64,000 bases of DNA from Chloroflexota bacterium. Its GTDB lineage: Bacteria > Chloroflexota > Dehalococcoidia > Tepidiformales > Tepidiformaceae. The notes under the pieces were generated by a model that ran no database searches, was not told the DNA's origin, and saw only the letters and a list, made by a program, of their open reading frames with translations. Within the stretch, counting starts at the first letter, position 1. Every line of letters begins with the position of its first letter. Position numbers and translations under genes: made by a program. The DNA is taken from NCBI GenBank assembly GCA_026710655.1, contig JAPOQN010000065.1:1-64000 (forward strand), written 5' to 3'. Below, one piece after another: positions 1 to 7,716 of this stretch.

Positions 1-123
1 ACCCCAGGGGCTGAACGGCAGAGCCGAACAATCGGGCGACGCGCGCTGCGCCTGCTCATAGCTGCGGGTAGTTAGGAGGCCGGCAGCTTCGCTGCCCACG
101 AGTAACGCAGCGTTTGGTGTGGA

Positions 124-870
124 TTAGAAAACCGAGATCTGGCCCCACTGCCACACCATGTCGGTCGCCAGGGCGGTGTTGGGCATCGGCTCGGTCTGAG
201 CGGACACGATGTTGCTGACGGAGCGGGGCGCCGGCCGGTTGAGCTCGGGCTCGCGTGTCATGCCATAGGCGAGGGAGACACCCGCCATCCTGAGCAGCTC
301 GGTGTTCGCCATTCCCATCTCCGGCTTGAAGCGGTTGTTGGCGTAGCCGTCGATGGCGCGAGACTCGAACCCTCTCGGGAACTCGCGGAGGCCGACCGTG
401 ACCTCGTCGCGGAAACGCCAGTCCAGCTCGATGTCGTACCAGAAGAACTGGCGGTCGTTTCCGCGGGCGTCGGCGAGGTTCAGCCACTGGTCGCCGAGGC
501 GCAGGGTCAGGCACTCGATCCCCTCGCTGAGCGGGGGCCACACGTCGATGACGACGTCCCACGTACCGGCGCTGCCACGGGAGCGGTTGGAGGCGAGGTT
601 CGTCACCGTGTAGGTCGTACCGCGCCACACGAACGAGTCGCTACTGAGGGCGCCCACGGGGCGCTCAGAGAAAGTGGTGTACCCGAAGAGGTCCCTGTTG
701 TTCCCCACGGTCATGCTGGCGGACCAGACGTTGCTTCCCGGGGTCGCCAGGGAGAGGGCTGTTTGGTCGCCCTGGGCGCCCACGGGGCGAGGGGCGAGAA
801 GCAGCACCAAGAGCAGGGCCAGGCCGGCGAGCAGGGTGGTGCGGCAGACGGGACGAGTGGATGGGCTCAC
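124..870 (-). pseudogene. Secreted protein ending inside an animal-type haem peroxidase domain (apparently truncated)
   Basis: The 248-residue product begins with a clear signal peptide: a hydrophobic leucine run at about residues 12-27, then PVGAQ. A beta-rich segment (about 35-165) resembles domains found in fibronectin/cadherin-type surface proteins, with motifs such as MTVGNNRDLFGY and ELDW. From about residue 168 it matches the start of animal-type haem peroxidases (peroxidasin/myeloperoxidase family): AIDGYANN, PRSVSNIVS and MVWQWGQ. In the family, WGQ is followed at once by F-x-D-H-D, which carries the distal catalytic His. Here the frame reads ISVF and stops. The peroxidase core is therefore absent and the product should not be an active peroxidase. 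The other two frames beyond this point do not restore the motif. The other end of the locus lies at or beyond the window edge. Confidence 0.7.
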
Positions 871-1372
871 CGGCGCTGCCCGGGAACAGTGGGCAGGGGA
901 GGAGCGACCTTTGGCAAGGCGGCGGGCCGAACGGTGGCGGCGCCTGAAGAGGCTGGCAGGGACCCAACTCGGGTTGGCGTCACTTTATTCACTACGGTCA
1001 TTCCGAGTGTAAGGGAGGCTATAAAGCACCGGAGTATTCTGTCGAAATCCGCCGCTATTGGCAATTTTACGGAATCTTTACCGACATCTAATGATTGAGC
1101 ACAGTGCATCTTTATACCGCAGTCTATTTTACCATATCGAATGCACCATACTGCTCATCAACTACATCGCCTATTATTACCACCATGTTTCGCGATCCCG
1201 GAACCATGCGCGCCAGCCACCGGAGCCTGCCGGCGCGGGGGGTCTGCGGTGGCGCCCTTCCCGTGCCCGGGAAGCGAAAAGGAAGCGCAAGCACGCCGCG
1301 GTACGCGGGCACGCCGGGACGTGTACGGTTTACTGGCGTCCCTCTTCGGGCCGACGCAGGAAGGAGGCCGCT
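871..1372. other. Intergenic gap, AT-rich in the middle, upstream of the P450 gene
   Basis: No convincing gene. About 980-1200 is much richer in A+T than its surroundings, with several TATA-like hexamers, and probably holds the promoters of the two divergent neighbours. A small inverted repeat, CCAAC-TCGG-GTTGG, lies at 964-977. An open frame runs through the second half into the P450 gene, but the extra N-terminal sequence is not P450-like, so it is treated as untranslated. Confidence 0.5.
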
Positions 1373-2695
1373 GTGGCTCTTCGCGACACCGTCAGTGCCG
1401 CCGTCGCTCCGCTCTACATCCGCGCACGGCTGCTGCAGGAGCGCTTGCAGTCGGGAGTGGTGTGGTACCCGCTCGACCCGCGGTTCGTCACCGACCCGTA
1501 TCCCCTCTACCGGAAGCTGCGGGAGCGCGACCCGTACCACTACAGCCCGCTCACGGGGATGCTGGTGGTGGCCCGCTACGACGATGTCGACGAGATCCTG
1601 CGTGACCACGAGCGGTTCCGGAACGGCGAGCGCGAGTGGGAAGGCAGGAGCCTGGCGAACTCGTCCATCAGACAGGAACTGACGCCCTCGATTCTCTCCC
1701 TGGACCCGCCAGACCACACACGCCTGCGGGGGCTGGTGAACCGGGCGTTCACGCCCCGGCAGATCGCGAAGATGGAGGATCACGTTCGCGAGATGGCGCA
1801 CTCGCTGCTGGACGAGGTGGGCGAGGACACCGAGTTCGACCTGATGGCGAACCTGGCGACGCTGCTGCCGATGGTCGTGATCGCGGAGATGATCGGGGTG
1901 CCGACCGAGGACCGGGAGCGGTTCAAGACGTGGTCGGACCGCTTTGCACGGGTGCTCGAGCCCAACCTCACGGCGGAGGAGGGCAGGCTGGTCCTGCAAA
2001 CGGCCGACGAATTCCAGGGGTACTTCGCGCCGATCATCGAGGAGCGTCGGGCTCACCCGACGGATGACCTCGTGTCGCGACTCGCCCAGGCGGAGGAGGA
2101 GGGGAAGAAGCTGACCACCGAGGAGACGCAGGTCACGCTGCGCCTGCTGCTCGTGGCCGGCAACGAGACGACGACCAACCTGATCGGGAACGGTCTGCGG
2201 GCGCTGCTGCAGCATCCGGAGCAGCTGCAACTGCTGCGGGAACGGCCGGAGCTCATCCCCACGGCCATCGAGGAGCTGCTGCGCTACGACGCGCCCGTGC
2301 AGCTCGACGGCCGTTTCGTGGCAGAGGACGTGGAAGTCGGGGACAAGGTGGCGAAGAAGGGCTCACGCGTGGCGCTGCTGATCGGAGGCGCCAACCGCGA
2401 TCCCGATCAGTTCAGCGACCCGGACACGCTCGACGTGACGCGGGAGGGGGCGAACAACATCTCCTTCGGGCGAGGCATCCACCACTGCCTCGGGGCGCCG
2501 CTGGCGCGGCTCGAGGCGCGTATCGCCTTCGAGGTGCTGCTGGAGCGGTTCGACGAGATCGGATTCGGGGCGAGCGAGGCTGTCTGGAAGCCAAACATCG
2601 TGCTGCGGGGCATGCAGGAGTTCCCGATTCGCGTCCGCCACCGCGCCGGCAGGAGCGTTGCCGGCGCGACGGTCGAGCCGGCTGCCGCCAGCTGA
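1373..2695 (+). CDS. Cytochrome P450
   Basis: Soluble bacterial P450 of 440 residues, the normal length for the class, expected to use electrons from a ferredoxin to hydroxylate an unknown substrate. Signatures in order: the I-helix oxygen-binding motif AGNETTT near residue 262, the K-helix ExxR in EELLR near 300, and the haem loop FGRGIHHCLG near 365 with the Cys thiolate ligand at about 372. The start is GTG at 1373, chosen because a strong AAGGAGG lies 5 bp upstream and the P450 N-terminus begins just after it; the frame is open further upstream without P450 similarity. No ferredoxin or reductase gene is adjacent, so the redox partner and pathway cannot be deduced. There is no membrane anchor. 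The family is certain; the substrate is unknown. Confidence 0.93.
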   Translation: MALRDTVSAAVAPLYIRARLLQERLQSGVVWYPLDPRFVTDPYPLYRKLRERDPYHYSPLTGMLVVARYDDVDEILRDHERFRNGEREWEGRSLANSSIRQELTPSILSLDPPDHTRLRGLVNRAFTPRQIAKMEDHVREMAHSLLDEVGEDTEFDLMANLATLLPMVVIAEMIGVPTEDRERFKTWSDRFARVLEPNLTAEEGRLVLQTADEFQGYFAPIIEERRAHPTDDLVSRLAQAEEEGKKLTTEETQVTLRLLLVAGNETTTNLIGNGLRALLQHPEQLQLLRERPELIPTAIEELLRYDAPVQLDGRFVAEDVEVGDKVAKKGSRVALLIGGANRDPDQFSDPDTLDVTREGANNISFGRGIHHCLGAPLARLEARIAFEVLLERFDEIGFGASEAVWKPNIVLRGMQEFPIRVRHRAGRSVAGATVEPAAAS

Positions 2696-2945
2696 TCGAT
2701 GGCAGAGCCCAGCCAGGCAAGAGCGCGATGGACGTCATCGCACCCGGCGAGCCATCCTGCCCGGCAGCGGCACAATTGTGCTGATTGTCACGAATAGCGT
2801 AGTGACGGCCTTCACATATTCACCGGGTATTGCCGCAATACTGCACGTTCGTAGTCGCCGAAATATGACTTGACGGTCGGAGTAGGATTGCTGAACACTC
2901 GATACCAGGACATTGGTTCTCGAGATTTGCGAGAGGAGGGTTGAG
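2696..2945. promoter_or_regulatory. Intergenic region with two inverted repeats
   Basis: A 250-bp spacer. It holds a perfect 12-bp palindrome GCACAATTGTGC at 2770-2781 and an inverted repeat GTCAC-N10-GTGAC at 2787-2791/2102-type spacing, right arm at 2102 plus 700, that is 2802-2806. Both look like operators or a weak transcription stop, but neither has a T-run. Local A+T is higher from 2770 to 2900, consistent with a promoter for the gene at 2946. Confidence 0.35.
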
Positions 2946-3419
2946 ATGGTGACAGAGCATTTGGAGCGCGCGGCGGATAGCGGGAGCGAGACGCCACTCA
3001 GAGGCCACGCGGCCCTTCACCACGCACGCGAGACGATGGACGCCGCGATCGTGGCGTCCGGGCTCGATGCGATGGGCTGGGCGCAGGGGCTCCACGCGGC
3101 GCTCGACGAGCTTGCCGACATCCTTCGCCGCCACCAGGAAGCTTCCGAGCGACCGGGCGGCAGCCTCGACCAGATGGCGGAGGCGCAGCCGCGGCTTACG
3201 TCGCGCATCGAGCAGTCGCGCTCGGAGCACGAGCCGCTGATCGAGCGCGCGGAGGCATTGCGGGACACGGTGGCGGAACAGATCGCGGCGGGCCACGTGG
3301 ATATCAACCCGCTCCGCCGGGATGCGGGCCGCCTGCAGAGCGACTTCCGCGAGCACATCGCGGCAGGCGTCGAGCTGACCTATGAGGCCTACGATCGAGA
3401 TATGGGCGGGGAGGGCTGA
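2946..3419 (+). CDS. Small all-helical protein, possibly hemerythrin-like
   Basis: Protein of 157 residues, predicted entirely helical and strongly charged, without signal peptide or membrane segment. His and Glu residues are spread along the helices (HHARE near the start, RRHQE, SEHE and REHIAAG later) in a spacing that recalls hemerythrin-like four-helix bundles, but the canonical H-HxxxE-HxxxH-HxxxxD pattern is not complete, so iron binding is only a possibility. The ATG at 2946 follows GAGAGGAGGG and is preferred over the in-frame GTG at 2913. The dodecin gene starts 46 bp downstream in the same direction and may be co-transcribed, which would fit a redox or flavin-protection role. I do not recognise a named family with certainty. 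Confidence 0.7.
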   Translation: MVTEHLERAADSGSETPLRGHAALHHARETMDAAIVASGLDAMGWAQGLHAALDELADILRRHQEASERPGGSLDQMAEAQPRLTSRIEQSRSEHEPLIERAEALRDTVAEQIAAGHVDINPLRRDAGRLQSDFREHIAAGVELTYEAYDRDMGGEG

Positions 3420-3465
3420 CCCTCCCAGTAGCGAACAACGCGGACAGCGCGGAAAGGAGCACCCC

Positions 3466-3699
3466 ATGGACGAGCCCCACACCTACAAGATCGTTGAACT
3501 GGTCGGCTCCTCGCCAGACGGCGTTGATGCGGCCATCGCCAACGCGCTTGAGCGCGCCGGCCGGACGCTGCGCAACCTCGACTGGTTCGAGGTGCGCCAG
3601 ATCCGGGGAGCCATCAGCGACGGGCAGGCGGCGGTGACGCAGGTCACGCTGGGCGTCGGATTCCGCATTCTCAGTCCCGAGGATCTTCACCGGGAGTGA
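3466..3699 (+). CDS. Dodecin, flavin-binding protein
   Basis: A 77-residue protein with the dodecin pattern throughout: YKIVELVGSS at the N-terminus, then a helix (DAAIANALERA), then the flavin-stacking strand (NLDWFEV) containing the conserved Trp, then GQAAVTQVTLGVGFR. Dodecins form hollow dodecamers that bind riboflavin or FMN and protect cells from free flavin. Length matches the family. The ATG at 3466 has AAGGAG upstream. It sits directly after the hemerythrin-like gene with 46 bp between them. Confidence 0.93.
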   Translation: MDEPHTYKIVELVGSSPDGVDAAIANALERAGRTLRNLDWFEVRQIRGAISDGQAAVTQVTLGVGFRILSPEDLHRE

Positions 3700-3747
3700 C
3701 GCCGGGAAGGCGGGCGTCATGCCGGTACTTGCTGTAAACTGCACCTA

Positions 3748-4569
3748 GTGGAGCCCAACGCGACGACCACTCGCCCCGGCATGACGCCCGCGGGCGCGAC
3801 GGCGCCATTCGCAGACCTCTACCAGGACGACCATTCCGTCCAGCCGGTGATCACCCCAATCGGGAACGAGATGGGGTGGTACCGGGAGTGGGTCCGGCTT
3901 CACCTCTCTCCGGTGTACTACGGGACAGGCGTTCCCCACGGGAACGGGGAGCCGGTGGTGGTCGTGCCCGGGTTTCTGGGCACGGACCTCTCGATGATGG
4001 AGCTGTTCTGGTGGCTGGGGCGGATCGGGTACGAGCCGTACTACTCGGGCCTCGGGTTGAACGTGGACTGTCCGGACGCTTCAGCGGACCTGGTGCGGGG
4101 GGTTGTGCAGCGGGCGGCGACTGAAACGGGGCAACGCGTACACCTCATCGGGCACAGCCTGGGAGCACTGATCGCGCGCAGCGTGGCGTTCGAGCACCCG
4201 GAGAACGTGGACCTGCTGATCTCGCTGGCGGCGCCCTTCAACGAGGTGGCGTACGTCCACCCGGCGCTCATCGAGGCGATGGCGGCGGTGCGCCGGCAGG
4301 CGGGATCGCACCTGACCTGGAACGTGGCTCCGGCCTGCTACAGCGGGCACTGCACGTGCCGCTTCACCGCGAACATCATGCGGCCACAGCGCCCGACGTT
4401 CCGAAGGCGGGCGCTCTATGCGGAGCGGGACGGCCTGGTGAGGCCGGAGAGCTGCATTGAGGACGAACCCGAGCTCAACGTCGGGATCGCCACGAGCCAC
4501 TACGGGATGATCTACAGCAGCGAGGCCTACCGGACGGTAGCGGAGCTGCTGGCGGAAGCGAACGGCTAG
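3748..4569 (+). CDS. Alpha/beta-hydrolase, lipase-like
   Basis: A 273-residue alpha/beta-hydrolase. Core elements: the oxyanion-region strand VVVVPGFLG near residue 70, then the nucleophile elbow GHSLG with Ser137. The acid is unclear; a C-terminal His in TSHYGM is the likely catalytic His. A cysteine-rich stretch, CYSGHCTC, near residue 200 is unusual for a cytoplasmic hydrolase. There is no signal peptide. The start is taken as GTG at 3748; there is no Shine-Dalgarno, but a TAAACT hexamer lies 7 bp upstream at about 3735-3740, so a leaderless transcript is plausible; ATG at 3781 is the alternative. It lies beside the PHA genes and converges on the phasin with a 4-bp overlap. Triacylglycerol lipase or esterase is the safest description. 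Confidence 0.8.
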   Translation: MEPNATTTRPGMTPAGATAPFADLYQDDHSVQPVITPIGNEMGWYREWVRLHLSPVYYGTGVPHGNGEPVVVVPGFLGTDLSMMELFWWLGRIGYEPYYSGLGLNVDCPDASADLVRGVVQRAATETGQRVHLIGHSLGALIARSVAFEHPENVDLLISLAAPFNEVAYVHPALIEAMAAVRRQAGSHLTWNVAPACYSGHCTCRFTANIMRPQRPTFRRRALYAERDGLVRPESCIEDEPELNVGIATSHYGMIYSSEAYRTVAELLAEANG

Positions 4570-5039
4570 CTCTTCGTCCCGGCCTTTTCCTTCGCGGAGT
4601 TGGCGGCCGCGCCGAAGCTCTCCATGCTCTTCTGGAAGAGGTCGGCCCAGGGGTTCGAGGTCTGCCACTCGCGGGAGAGGGAGAGGGCCGCTTCGGCGGC
4701 GGTGCGGCTGGCGCTGAGCAGGCTCTCGAGAGCCTCGCGCGCCTCGCCGCTGGCGGCGACGGCTTCCTTGTAGGCGGTCTGGGTGAAGTCGAGGGCCTGG
4801 CTCTGGGCGGCGACGGCCGACTCCATAATGGCCGAGTAGGCGGTGGCCATGTCGGACGGGTTGGCGGCGACCTGCCTGGCGAGGTCGAGCGCCTGGCGCT
4901 GGGCGGCGGTCACGTCGGTGAGGAGCTGGCGGGAGAGGCCGAGGCCGCGCTCGTTGGCCTGCTCGATGGCCCGGGTAAGGGCGTCGTAGCTGGCCAGGAG
5001 GGCGTCGAAGTACTGGTCGGTCTGGGGCTTTTCGGTCAT
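4566..5039 (-). CDS. Phasin-like granule-associated protein
   Basis: A 157-residue, Ala/Gln/Ser-rich, continuously helical protein of low hydrophobicity, typical of phasins that coat PHA granules. Repeated amphipathic segments such as AAQRQALDLARQ, AAQSQALDFTQ and ASGEAREALES match that style, and its place next to the PHA regulator and synthase genes supports the call. The start is the ATG at 5039, which has GGAG 7 bp upstream; the frame is open 51 bp further. It is divergent from the PadR-type regulator, and the 104 bp between them hold a 13-bp palindrome. Phasins are poorly conserved, so the call rests on composition and context. Confidence 0.78.
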   Translation of the reverse strand: MTEKPQTDQYFDALLASYDALTRAIEQANERGLGLSRQLLTDVTAAQRQALDLARQVAANPSDMATAYSAIMESAVAAQSQALDFTQTAYKEAVAASGEAREALESLLSASRTAAEAALSLSREWQTSNPWADLFQKSMESFGAAANSAKEKAGTKS

Positions 5040-5094
5040 GTTGTCGCTCCGCTGTGATGGGTGATGCTCGAACCCTACGACCGGCGGCACCTAC

Positions 5095-5107
5095 ATGCAA
5101 CTTGCAT
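5095..5107. promoter_or_regulatory. Palindrome between phasin and PadR genes, candidate operator
   Basis: ATGCAA-C-TTGCAT is a perfect 13-bp inverted repeat located 55 bp upstream of the phasin start and 36 bp upstream of the PadR-type gene. PadR proteins bind inverted repeats with ATG/CAT edges, and the PadR-family PhaQ of Bacillus megaterium represses its own operon with the phasin gene. The inference is that this is the autoregulatory operator controlling both directions. Confidence 0.5.
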
Positions 5108-5143
5108 CTTGCGCGTATTGGCACCTACCGACAGAATGCCCCT

Positions 5144-5545
5144 ATGGCTGACGGCAGTGGCCGCAAGCGCACGACCTCGGAACCGCGCCTCCATGGGGAG
5201 ATGCTGGCGACGAGCCTGCTCGCGTTCCTGAAGGGCTGCAACGCCTACGGCTACCAGCTCAGCCAGCAGCTGACAGAATCCGGCCTGCCCCAGTCCGATA
5301 GTGGCACGGTGTACCGCGCCCTGCGGCAACTCGAGGGCAGCGGCTTCGTCTCCTCCTTCTGGGACACGTCCGACCAGGGGCCGGCGCGGCGCATGTACTC
5401 GCTGACCGCGGCGGGCGAGCTGTTCCTGCGGACCTGGATCGACGCCCTGGACAAATACCACGAGGTGCTTACGGGCGCGCTCGCGGGATTCGAGACGACA
5501 ACGGCGCCCACCGAGAGCGCCGGCAGCGAAGAGGAAGTGTCATGA
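5144..5545 (+). CDS. PadR-family transcriptional regulator, PhaQ-like
   Basis: A 133-residue PadR protein. The winged helix spans about residues 20-100: LLAFLKGCNAYGYQLSQQL, then the recognition region SDSGTVYRALRQLEGSGFV, then the wing (GPARRMYSLTAAGE). A short helical C-terminus ends in an acidic tail. Its position between a divergent phasin gene and a PhaE-like gene, which it overlaps by 4 bp (ATGA), parallels PhaQ, the PHB-responsive repressor of phasin expression in Bacillus. The start is ATG at 5144; the frame is open 90 bp further upstream into the palindrome region, which argues against an earlier start. The likely role is sensing polymer or granules and repressing the phasin and its own operon; this is inference from family and context. 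Confidence 0.85.
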   Translation: MADGSGRKRTTSEPRLHGEMLATSLLAFLKGCNAYGYQLSQQLTESGLPQSDSGTVYRALRQLEGSGFVSSFWDTSDQGPARRMYSLTAAGELFLRTWIDALDKYHEVLTGALAGFETTTAPTESAGSEEEVS

Positions 5546-5940
5546 CCACGAACGAGACCACCACGCCCGACTTCTCCGAGGCCTGGCGGGACTGGGCCAC
5601 GCAGTCGGAGCGGCAGTGGAACGAGTTCTTCAACCAGATGATGGGCACCGAGGAGTTCAGCCAGGGCCTTGGCCGGAATCTCGATGTGTTCCTGCACTTC
5701 CAGAAGACGATGAACGAGGCGATGGGCTCGTTCTTCACAGCGATGAACGTTCCCACGCGCACCGACGTGCTGGCGCTGGGCGACCGCATGCTGGCGATCG
5801 AGAACCGCCTGGCGGCGATGGAGGCACAGCTTTCAATGGCGCTGGCCGCCGCTCCCGCAAGCGCGAACAGCGCCGCCCCGGCCCGGCCGAAGCGCACGAA
5901 GCGTCCGCCCCCGGCCGCAGAAGGCGGCTCCGCGAATTAA
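5542..5940 (+). CDS. phaE: PHA synthase accessory subunit, PhaE/PhaR-like
   Basis: A 132-residue protein that fits the small subunit of two-component PHA synthases. The C-terminal region FFTAMNVPTRTDVLALGDR followed by AIENRLAAMEAQ is the typical PhaE/PhaR ending, where a short motif contacts PhaC and a coiled coil follows. The N-terminal half is Trp-rich and helical (WRDWATQSERQWNEFF). It is much shorter than Allochromatium PhaE (about 360 residues) and nearer in size to Bacillus PhaR (about 200). An Ala/Pro/Lys-rich disordered tail follows. It starts within the stop of the PadR gene, and phaC follows after 83 bp, so the three probably form one operon. Confidence 0.8.
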   Translation: MTTNETTTPDFSEAWRDWATQSERQWNEFFNQMMGTEEFSQGLGRNLDVFLHFQKTMNEAMGSFFTAMNVPTRTDVLALGDRMLAIENRLAAMEAQLSMALAAAPASANSAAPARPKRTKRPPPAAEGGSAN

Positions 5941-6023
5941 CGCCGCGGTAACCCATATAGCGTCTCCGCCTCCGACAATCGACATTGCCTGTTGGGTGCT
6001 CGACCCGCACCTTGGAATGAACC

Positions 6024-7100
6024 GTGACGACTGCTCCCGCTACTCCTGATGTCGCCAACCAGGTCCAGTCGACCGTCGACGCGATCGTGCGTCGCGGGCT
6101 GGTGGGGCTTGAGTACATCTCGCTGGAAGACCCGCAGGTGGGGGCGACGCCGAAGGACACGATTCATACCGACGGCTCGATGAAGCTGTATCACTACCGC
6201 CCGCAGACGGACGAGATTTACCGCACGCCGCTGCTCGTGGTGACCTCGCTTGTGAGCAAGCCCTACATCCTCGACCTGACCCCGGGGCAGAGCATGATGG
6301 AGTTCCTCGTACAGCAGGGGTACGACGTCTACCTGATCGACTGGGGCGTTCCGCGCAACGAGGACAGCGGCCTGCGGCTCGAGGACTATGCGCTCTCACG
6401 CATCCCCGACTGCGTGGACCGCGTGCTGGAGGACTCCGGAGAGTCGGAGCTGAACCTGCTCGGGTACTGCGTCGGCGGGGCGCTGGCGCTGATGTACATG
6501 GGGACGCATCCCGAGGCGCCCGTGCGGAGCATGGCCTGCCTGACCACGCCGGTGAACTTCAAGGGGATGGGGCTGTTCAGCCAGTGGACGGATGAGCGCT
6601 ACTTCGACGTCGACCGCATCGTGGATACGCTCGGGAACGTGCCCGGCGAGATCCTGCTGTCGGCGTTCGACATGCTGCGGCCGGCGGGGCGCCTGACGAG
6701 CCCGATCCAGGTGCTCGACCGCATTCGCGACGACAAGTACGTGAAGTCGTTCATGCTGGTCGACCGCTGGGGGGCCGACCAGATCCCCTTCGCGGGCGAG
6801 GCCTTCCGGCAGATGGTGAAGGAGCTGTACTGGAAGAACGCCTTGCTCGAGGGGTCGCTGGAGCTGGGCGGGCGGCACGTGGACCTCTCCTCGATCGAGG
6901 TGCCGATGATCCACGCGATGGCGCAGCACGACCACATCGTTCCCTACGAGGCGGCCAAGCCGGCGCTTGAGCAGGTGGGGTCGGAAGACACCGAGGAGGT
7001 CGTCCTGCGGGGCGGCCACGCGAGTCTCGTCGCCGGGGGCAATGCCATGTATCGTCTCTGGCCGAAGCTGGACCAATGGCTTTCGGTTCGTTCGATCTGA
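6024..7100 (+). CDS. phaC: Poly(3-hydroxyalkanoate) synthase, class III/IV catalytic subunit
   Basis: Catalytic subunit that polymerises 3-hydroxyacyl-CoA into PHA on granules. The 358-residue length equals class III/IV PhaC and is far below class I/II (about 560-600). The lipase-like box GYCVGG places the nucleophile at Cys149. Asp303 lies in AQHDHIVP and His332 in GGHASL, almost the same numbering as Cys149/Asp302/His331 of the Allochromatium enzyme. The DWG motif and TTPVNF are also typical. The start is GTG at 6024, with a weak GGAATGA upstream. It is preceded by the PhaE-like gene and overlaps the following GNAT gene if that uses its first start. No phaA or phaB is present, so precursors come from elsewhere. 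Confidence 0.96.
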   Translation: MTTAPATPDVANQVQSTVDAIVRRGLVGLEYISLEDPQVGATPKDTIHTDGSMKLYHYRPQTDEIYRTPLLVVTSLVSKPYILDLTPGQSMMEFLVQQGYDVYLIDWGVPRNEDSGLRLEDYALSRIPDCVDRVLEDSGESELNLLGYCVGGALALMYMGTHPEAPVRSMACLTTPVNFKGMGLFSQWTDERYFDVDRIVDTLGNVPGEILLSAFDMLRPAGRLTSPIQVLDRIRDDKYVKSFMLVDRWGADQIPFAGEAFRQMVKELYWKNALLEGSLELGGRHVDLSSIEVPMIHAMAQHDHIVPYEAAKPALEQVGSEDTEEVVLRGGHASLVAGGNAMYRLWPKLDQWLSVRSI

Positions 7101-7705
7101 AGTCGATGAGCAACAACGAGCGCTACCCCGCGGCCGGCACGGTGGGGGGGCGGCGCGTGAGCCTGCGCCTGATGGACAGCGGCGACGGCGATGCCATGCT
7201 GGCGTTTGCGCGGGGGCTGCCCGAGCACGACCTGCTCTTCCTGCGGCGCGACATCACGCAGCCGGACCAGGTGGAGACGTGGGTGCAGCGGATCGAGGCG
7301 GGGGTGACGACCTCGCTGCTGCTGCTGGACGAAGACGGCACGATTGCCGGGTACGCGACGGTCGACCGGAACGACCTTCCGTGGTCGCAGCACGTGGCGG
7401 AGCTCCGTGTGCTTGTCGGTCCGACCCTTCGGGGACGGGGCGTGGGGCGGCTGCTGACAGAGGAAGCCTTCCGGATCGCCCTGGGTATGGGCGTGGACAA
7501 GGTCATCGGGCAGATGACGGTCGACCAGCACCAGGCGATCGCGGTGTTCCGCTCACTCGGCTTCCAGCCGGAGGCGCTGCTGCGAGACCACGTGAAGGAC
7601 CGCGACGGCAATAAGCACGACCTCGTGATCCTCAGCCACGACATCGCCGCGGGGCAGCGCACGATGGCCGCCGTGGGCGTGCTCGACGCCGTAAGCGGCG
7701 ACTGA
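7076..7705 (+). CDS. GNAT-family N-acetyltransferase
   Basis: A 209-residue single-domain GNAT acetyltransferase. The acetyl-CoA pyrophosphate-binding motif appears as LRGRGVGRLL following the strand VAELRVLVGP, and the final VFRSLGFQPEA is the usual motif B ending. The substrate is unknown. The ATG at 7076 overlaps the end of phaC by 25 bp; an ATG at 7106 just after the phaC stop is an equally good start and removes a tail with no family similarity. Translational coupling to phaC suggests it belongs to the same transcript, but a direct role in PHA metabolism is not evident. Confidence 0.87.
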   Translation: MAFGSFDLKSMSNNERYPAAGTVGGRRVSLRLMDSGDGDAMLAFARGLPEHDLLFLRRDITQPDQVETWVQRIEAGVTTSLLLLDEDGTIAGYATVDRNDLPWSQHVAELRVLVGPTLRGRGVGRLLTEEAFRIALGMGVDKVIGQMTVDQHQAIAVFRSLGFQPEALLRDHVKDRDGNKHDLVILSHDIAAGQRTMAAVGVLDAVSGD

Positions 7706-7716
7706 GGCGCACCCGT

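Noticed and set aside
1-123. Possible frameshifted continuation of the haem peroxidase
   Set aside because: Read in the two other frames beyond the stop; no DHD motif or later peroxidase blocks appear, so a simple frameshift is not supported.
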